This document shows positions 60,774-64,000 of a stretch of 64,000 nucleotides of DNA, piece by piece; positions within the stretch are counted from its first letter, which is position 1, and every line of letters begins with the position of its first letter. Position numbers and translations under genes: made by a program. The stretch comes from Temnopleurus reevesii (lineage: Eukaryota; Echinodermata; Echinoidea; Temnopleuroida; Temnopleuridae): contig BQKZ01000669.1 of the NCBI GenBank assembly GCA_036244855.1, positions 23,088 through 87,087 on the forward strand, written 5' to 3'. The notes beneath the pieces were generated by a model that had not been told where the DNA came from, ran no database searches, and worked only from the letters and a program-made list of their open reading frames with translations.

Positions 60774-60786
60774 CTTTATTTCAGTT
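60585..60786 (-). CDS. Exon 2 (first coding exon), residues 1-63
   Basis: The acceptor CACACAG ends at 60787 and is followed by 13 untranslated bases (60786-60774), then ATG at 60773 in the context AAAGATGA. The exon encodes two hydrophobic helices (residues 14-30 and 38-60) and ends ...G-F-Q at the donor CAG|GTTTGT. It is the counterpart of exon 5: Tyr53, Pro56, Asp57 and Gln63 match Tyr189, Pro192, Asp193 and Gln199 with identical spacing, and both exons end immediately after the glutamine. Confidence 0.85.
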
Positions 60787-61169
60787 CTGTGTGTTAAGAA
60801 CAAAAGATTCGGTTAAATACTAAGTTGAAAAATACATTTTCCCTTTCCTCTTTTTCATCTGTGGCACCATCTATATAGACGCCGCGGAAGGGAACATCCC
60901 CCATACCATCATGACCATGACGTTGTGTTTCATAGATCATAAAGCTGTTTGTATACGACTCCACATTTACTGCACCCAATGATAACTCTTGGCACAGAAT
61001 CGCATTTGGAAAATGGCCACCAAACGTTCATAGAGTCTTGCGTAGATCTGCGAACAGCTTTATGAAACACAACCCTGTATTTTCGACTGAAATCGTATTA
61101 AAAGACATTCTGATTTGGGTCCTTTGTGAGAAACGTACACTTACTGAAAAAAGTTGGTTATCACATTTA

Positions 61170-61290
61170 ATGCCCCAGTCATATAGAAGCCCGGAAGCTA
61201 CACGATTCAACACGACTCTTTGTTCAGTTCGCAGTTAGCGACCTACGAACAAAGAGTCGTGTTGAACCGTGTTTAATCGGGGTCTCTAAG
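61170..61290. mobile_element. MITE E copy in intron 1
   Basis: Contains GAAGCCCGGAAGCTACACGA, then AACACGACTCTTTGTTCAGT and its inverted partner AACAAAGAGTCGTGTTGAAC. The centre (TTCGCAGTTAGCGACCTACG) has diverged from the 63.3 kb copy but holds the same plan. The ends are eroded. Confidence 0.7.
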
Positions 61291-61600
61291 TGACTGAAGC
61301 TCTTCAGAATCGTTGCACTTTTTAGTATATGCACTGGAGCGAGAGGCATGATTCAATTACTAAAACCACTCACATTTGAAATTAATTACAATGTGTTTGG
61401 TGACATTCAAAACAATTGTTTTTCCCCGTTAGTTCAAGATTTAAAAAATGAATTAATATTCATATTTAAGACTGACATATTATAGGGGCGTAATATTGAG
61501 TTTATTGAATGCGTAAGTAATTCATTATACTTTTCCTCATTTTCTTTAATGTGTAGCGCCCGCTAGATCAACCAATCTGCCCCATCCATAAACGACTTAA

Positions 61601-61705
61601 CATCATCTTGAGACATGTCTATGTCGGAAAAGCTTCGGACAATTAGGTTTCAGGTTGGCAAGAATAACACTTGCGTATATAGAGTAGCATAAATCCGCCT
61701 ATTCG
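61601..61705. repeat. Family G fragment
   Basis: GTCTATGTCGGAAAAGCTTC followed by GGTTGGCAAGAATAACACTT and ATAGAGTAGCATAAATCCGC matches the motif order of family G at 50.3-50.4 kb. Confidence 0.45.
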
Positions 61706-61794
61706 TTTCTTCTTTTAAAAATCAGATGAACAGAAGACAAAAGTACAACGGCTTTTTCAATGAAATATGGGAGATATACAAACAACATCTTCAT

Positions 61795-62330
61795 TCTCCG
61801 ATGTGTTCGATTTGGAAAGTATATTCGAACACGAAATGTACAAAAGAGATGTAGATGTTGTCGCGGATTACGTGGAAATGAGAACACAAATTGTGTCCCC
61901 AGGCTCTTTTTTAAGTGCGTACTCTATTCAGGGATACAGACAATGTCCAAGGTAAACTCTCATGTCAGAATCGAAAGCCAGGCGGTAGTATTATTGATAC
62001 ATTATCGGATGCGTCCGATTCGAAAGCAAAATGTCATGAATGTAGAAGAAGAAATGTAGAAGTTGTCGCAGATCACATTCACGTTAGTTCAGTTTAGGAC
62101 TCTGTGGTTTATAAAGCACTTGCCACTGTGTGTTCAGAGCAAGAATATGTGCAGAGGCAGGTGCTATTAGACCACAGATTCATCAACTGTACTACTGATA
62201 CGTAGAAATGAGCACACACATATATCTAATAACAACATAATAATAACAACACTGTGTCAGACCAACATCCGAAATTCTAGTGTAGTATATTCATTCTCGG
62301 ATATGTTCGATTTACAAAGTATACTCCAAA
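61795..62330. repeat. Degenerate tandem repeat (three units) in intron 1, second unit carrying MITE B
   Basis: Units begin at about 61795 (TTCTCCGATGTGTTCGATTT), 62000 (TTATCGGATGCGTCCGATTC) and 62293 (TTCTCGGATATGTTCGATTT). AATGTAGAAGTTGTCGCAGA and its counterpart GATGTAGATGTTGTCGCGGA are shared. The second unit is split by a MITE B copy. Part of the unit reads openly on the plus strand but does not stay open between units. Confidence 0.55.
62092..62201. mobile_element. MITE B copy, short and diverged
   Basis: AGTTCAGTTTAGGACTCTGT at one end and ACAGATTCATCAACTGTACT at the other. GTGTGTTCAGAGCAAGAATATG and GCAGAGGCAGGTGCTATTAG match the MITE B interior. Confidence 0.6.
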
Positions 62331-62635
62331 AAAATGTGTAGCACTTGAACAATGCATACACGTAGGTATTACATATTTGGCAATGACATTCGACCAAAAT
62401 ATCTAATGGTGTTTCTCCATTGAAGTATATCGCCGGTCGAGGCCCATGATGATAAGGACCGCGGGACAGGGGGACGTTCATTGGCACAGAAATAGGAATA
62501 TATGCATGTTCATATATCTTGGGTTGAGGTGCTGCACCCCTGTCCACCGTCCCCCGTCCCCTGTCCCCAGCTTATCATTTTTTTTAAATTCCAAATTAAA
62601 AAAAAAGAAAATGAAGGAAAGTTTTATAAACTTAC

Positions 62636-62862
62636 CAGAATGATTCTTGTTGTGCGGAACACCTGCATCAAACCTTCCGCTCGGTAGGTAGAGCATTGAA
62701 TAGTGACGAGATTTCAATAGAATTCTTCGTAAAATGGCGGCGTTCACGATCGATGAATGGGGCACCGAGGCTTGACAAAAGGGAGTATAAGTGTCCCACG
62801 TCGCGTCGGTGGGTTTGGTGTTGTTGGTTAATGGCGCTCTTCAATCGAGTCACATAAGCCAT
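62636..62862 (-). other. Probable noncoding leader exon of the membrane-protein gene
   Basis: A strong donor (TTCTG|GTAAGTTT) ends the exon at 62636. Joining it to the acceptor at 60787 puts a TAA just before the main ATG, so this exon would be untranslated with respect to the main frame. The stretch holds a 64-codon ORF (62862-62668) beginning in a good start context (AAACATGG). The true 5' end is not visible and may lie inside this stretch, which would remove that ATG. No transcript evidence is available here. Confidence 0.5.
62731..62742. promoter_or_regulatory. YY1-like motif AAAATGGCGGCG
   Basis: The sequence matches the metazoan YY1 consensus AANATGGCGGC, which in known promoters often sits just downstream of the transcription start. 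Here it lies in the putative leader exon, inverted relative to the gene. It also contains an ATG on the plus strand that opens only a 13-codon frame. Role inferred. Confidence 0.4.
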
Positions 62863-62867
62863 GTTTA

Positions 62868-63780
62868 CAAATACAGAAGCTTATGCGTGCAACGCGAATT
62901 AGGTGAGTTAGATTCACATTGAGATCCGAAACCTCCAGGTTTCAGAAGCTCCGAAAGTCATATACGGTAGCTTATACGTGCGGCGCAAAGGCGAGTTAGT
63001 TCATACTGAGATCCGAAGCCTCCACGTTTCTCCGATAGTCCTTCGGAAGCTAAGTTCGGAAGCTTCGGAAGTAGCGCGAAGGCGAGTTAGGTTCCGAAAC
63101 TTTCAGGTTTGAGAAACTCAGACAGAAGTACGGAAGCTTATGCGTCCATCGCGAAGGCAACTTATTCTACAAACCAAGGCGCGTTGTGTTGGTCGACAAG
63201 GTGAGAAGGTGACTTGTACAAACTTCATGCTACACGTATAAGCTTCCGTATTCCTGTCGTAATTTCTGAAAACTTAAGCCCCGGTCACATAGAACCCCGG
63301 AAGCAACACGATTCACCCCGATTCTTTGTTAATTCACAGTTAACTGCCTCAGAACAACGAGTCGGGGTGAATCGTGTTGCATCCGGGGTCCTATGTGACC
63401 GGGGCTTTACGGGTTCGCTACTCAGTGTGAACCTTGTTGTAGAAATCCTGCTTCAACCTAATTAGATTATCTGCGTCACATTAGCTATGTCTACACGTAC
63501 AGCCGAAACAGAAATATGGAAGCTTGTACGTGCAGCGCGTAGATGCATCTGCCTTCCCGCCTTCACGTCTTATACAAGGTGCCATGGCGGGTTTGTAGAA
63601 GTCGCCTCCTCGCCTTTTCGACCAAAACAAAACTGAACGTATAAGAACTCTCGCAGTTTTTTTTTTTACCTTAAGGTTTCGATTCTAGGTGTAAACCCTA
63701 CGACACTCGCCTTCGCATGTATCTCTCGGTTTCCAGTATTCCTGTCGTAGCGCTCTCAGTGTGAACCCTTCCCATAACTC
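62868..63780. repeat. Upstream repeat cluster with AAGCTTATGCGTGC-type units, interrupted by MITE E
   Basis: GGAAGCTTATGCGTGCAACG-like units recur at about 62878, 62968 and 63134, with inverted or diverged copies (GTATAAGCTTCCGTATTCCT near 63236; GGAAGCTTGTACGTGCAGCG near 63520). GAAGGCGAGTTAG motifs lie between. MITE E interrupts the cluster at 63277-63406. The end of the window (GCTGTGTCTACACTTATCCC) resembles AGCTATGTCTACACGTACAG at 63484, so the family continues beyond the window. Confidence 0.55.
63277..63406. mobile_element. MITE E, nearly perfect hairpin, TTA target duplication
   Basis: A 130-bp element beginning AGCCCCGGTCACATAG with a near-perfect inverted copy at its other end over about 45 bases. 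It is flanked by TTA on both sides (63274-63276, 63407-63409). A 3-bp TTA duplication is typical of PIF/Harbinger elements. The unpaired centre reads TTCACAGTTAACTGCCTCAG. Confidence 0.8.
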
Positions 63781-64000
63781 CGCCACCTCTCTGATTTTAT
63801 CTTGTTTCTCATCTTTCTTTCGTTCGTCTTTTTTTGTTCACATGTCTCTTCCTTCTAGCCTATAGCTTCTAGTGGATCGGTTTAAGCTGTGTCTACACTT
63901 ATCCCGAAACTTAAAGTTACACCAATAACAATCATAAGAAGTAATTTCCCTGAACCAAGACACAAACTCACTGAGGTGTAGTTAACGAAACTTCAAGCTG

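Larger units (their letters stand above)
60787..62635 (-). other. Intron 1, holding MITE E, family G, a tandem repeat and MITE B
   Basis: Donor GTAAGT at 62635, acceptor CACACAG at 60787. Besides the repeats listed separately (61170-61290, 61601-61705, 61795-62330), I see no exon that keeps frame with the gene. Confidence 0.5.

Noticed and set aside
62636..62765. Coding extension of the membrane protein into the leader exon
   Set aside because: After splicing to 60786 the frame meets TAA before the main ATG, and the apparent start of this frame is GTG, not ATG.

Overview
The window looks like mostly intergenic and intronic DNA from an animal genome: AT-rich, with long stretches lacking any credible reading frame, GT-AG introns, tRNA-derived SINEs, hairpin-shaped DNA transposon remnants (MITEs), microsatellites and assembly gaps (158 Ns at 44044-44201 and single Ns at 28776, 34819, 36739 and 49956). 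The SINE style (tRNA-like head with a GGTTCGAATCC box B, a GTGAGGTGAATGGGTACC-like body and an ATT-rich tail) suggests a marine deuterostome, most likely a sea urchin or close relative. That is an inference from remembered repeat style, not a proof.

One protein-coding gene can be built with confidence. It lies on the minus strand at about 54.80-62.86 kb. Six coding exons joined by GT-AG introns, all in phase 0, give a 301-residue multi-pass membrane protein with about nine predicted helices. I do not recognise the family. Exons 1-2-3 and 4-5-6 are copies of each other in sequence and in intron positions, so the gene appears to have arisen by internal tandem duplication. A probable noncoding leader exon with a strong splice donor lies at 62636-62862, and an AATAAA signal follows the stop codon.

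From 0 to 54 kb the window is a dense collection of repeats. I could sort these into families with copies inside the window: MITE A (4.7, 40.9, 42.4, 43.1, 52.4 kb), MITE B (3.8, 41.6, 47.9, 62.1 kb; 8-bp target duplications), MITE C (19.2, 20.2, 20.4, 30.3, 46.7 kb), MITE D (20.8, 47.2-48.8, 56.4 kb), MITE E (43.4, 61.2, 63.3 kb; TTA target duplication at one copy), family G (49.9-50.6, 58.2, 61.6 kb), MITE H (1.05, 14.3 kb), MITE J (9.6, 10.2 kb), two TTAA-flanked elements (30.6, 45.2 kb), a TA-flanked Tc1-like MITE (22.7 kb) and at least two SINE families. Tandem arrays with 110-370 bp units lie between them (3.4, 5.4, 21.4, 25.4, 27.7, 38.0, 39.4, 42-43.5, 47-48.8, 61.8 kb), and several have been invaded by MITEs.

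The most informative non-genic structure is at 14.26-14.90 kb. A 439-bp element with three 16-bp repeats at each end, in opposite orientation, sits in a copy of MITE H. It has a 10-bp target duplication, and the uninterrupted MITE H copy at 1050-1243 serves as an empty-site control. A relatively CpG-rich stretch at 12.24-13.23 kb is the only other place that looks like a possible promoter or leader exon. No rRNA, functional tRNA, CRISPR array or complete transposase/reverse transcriptase gene was seen.
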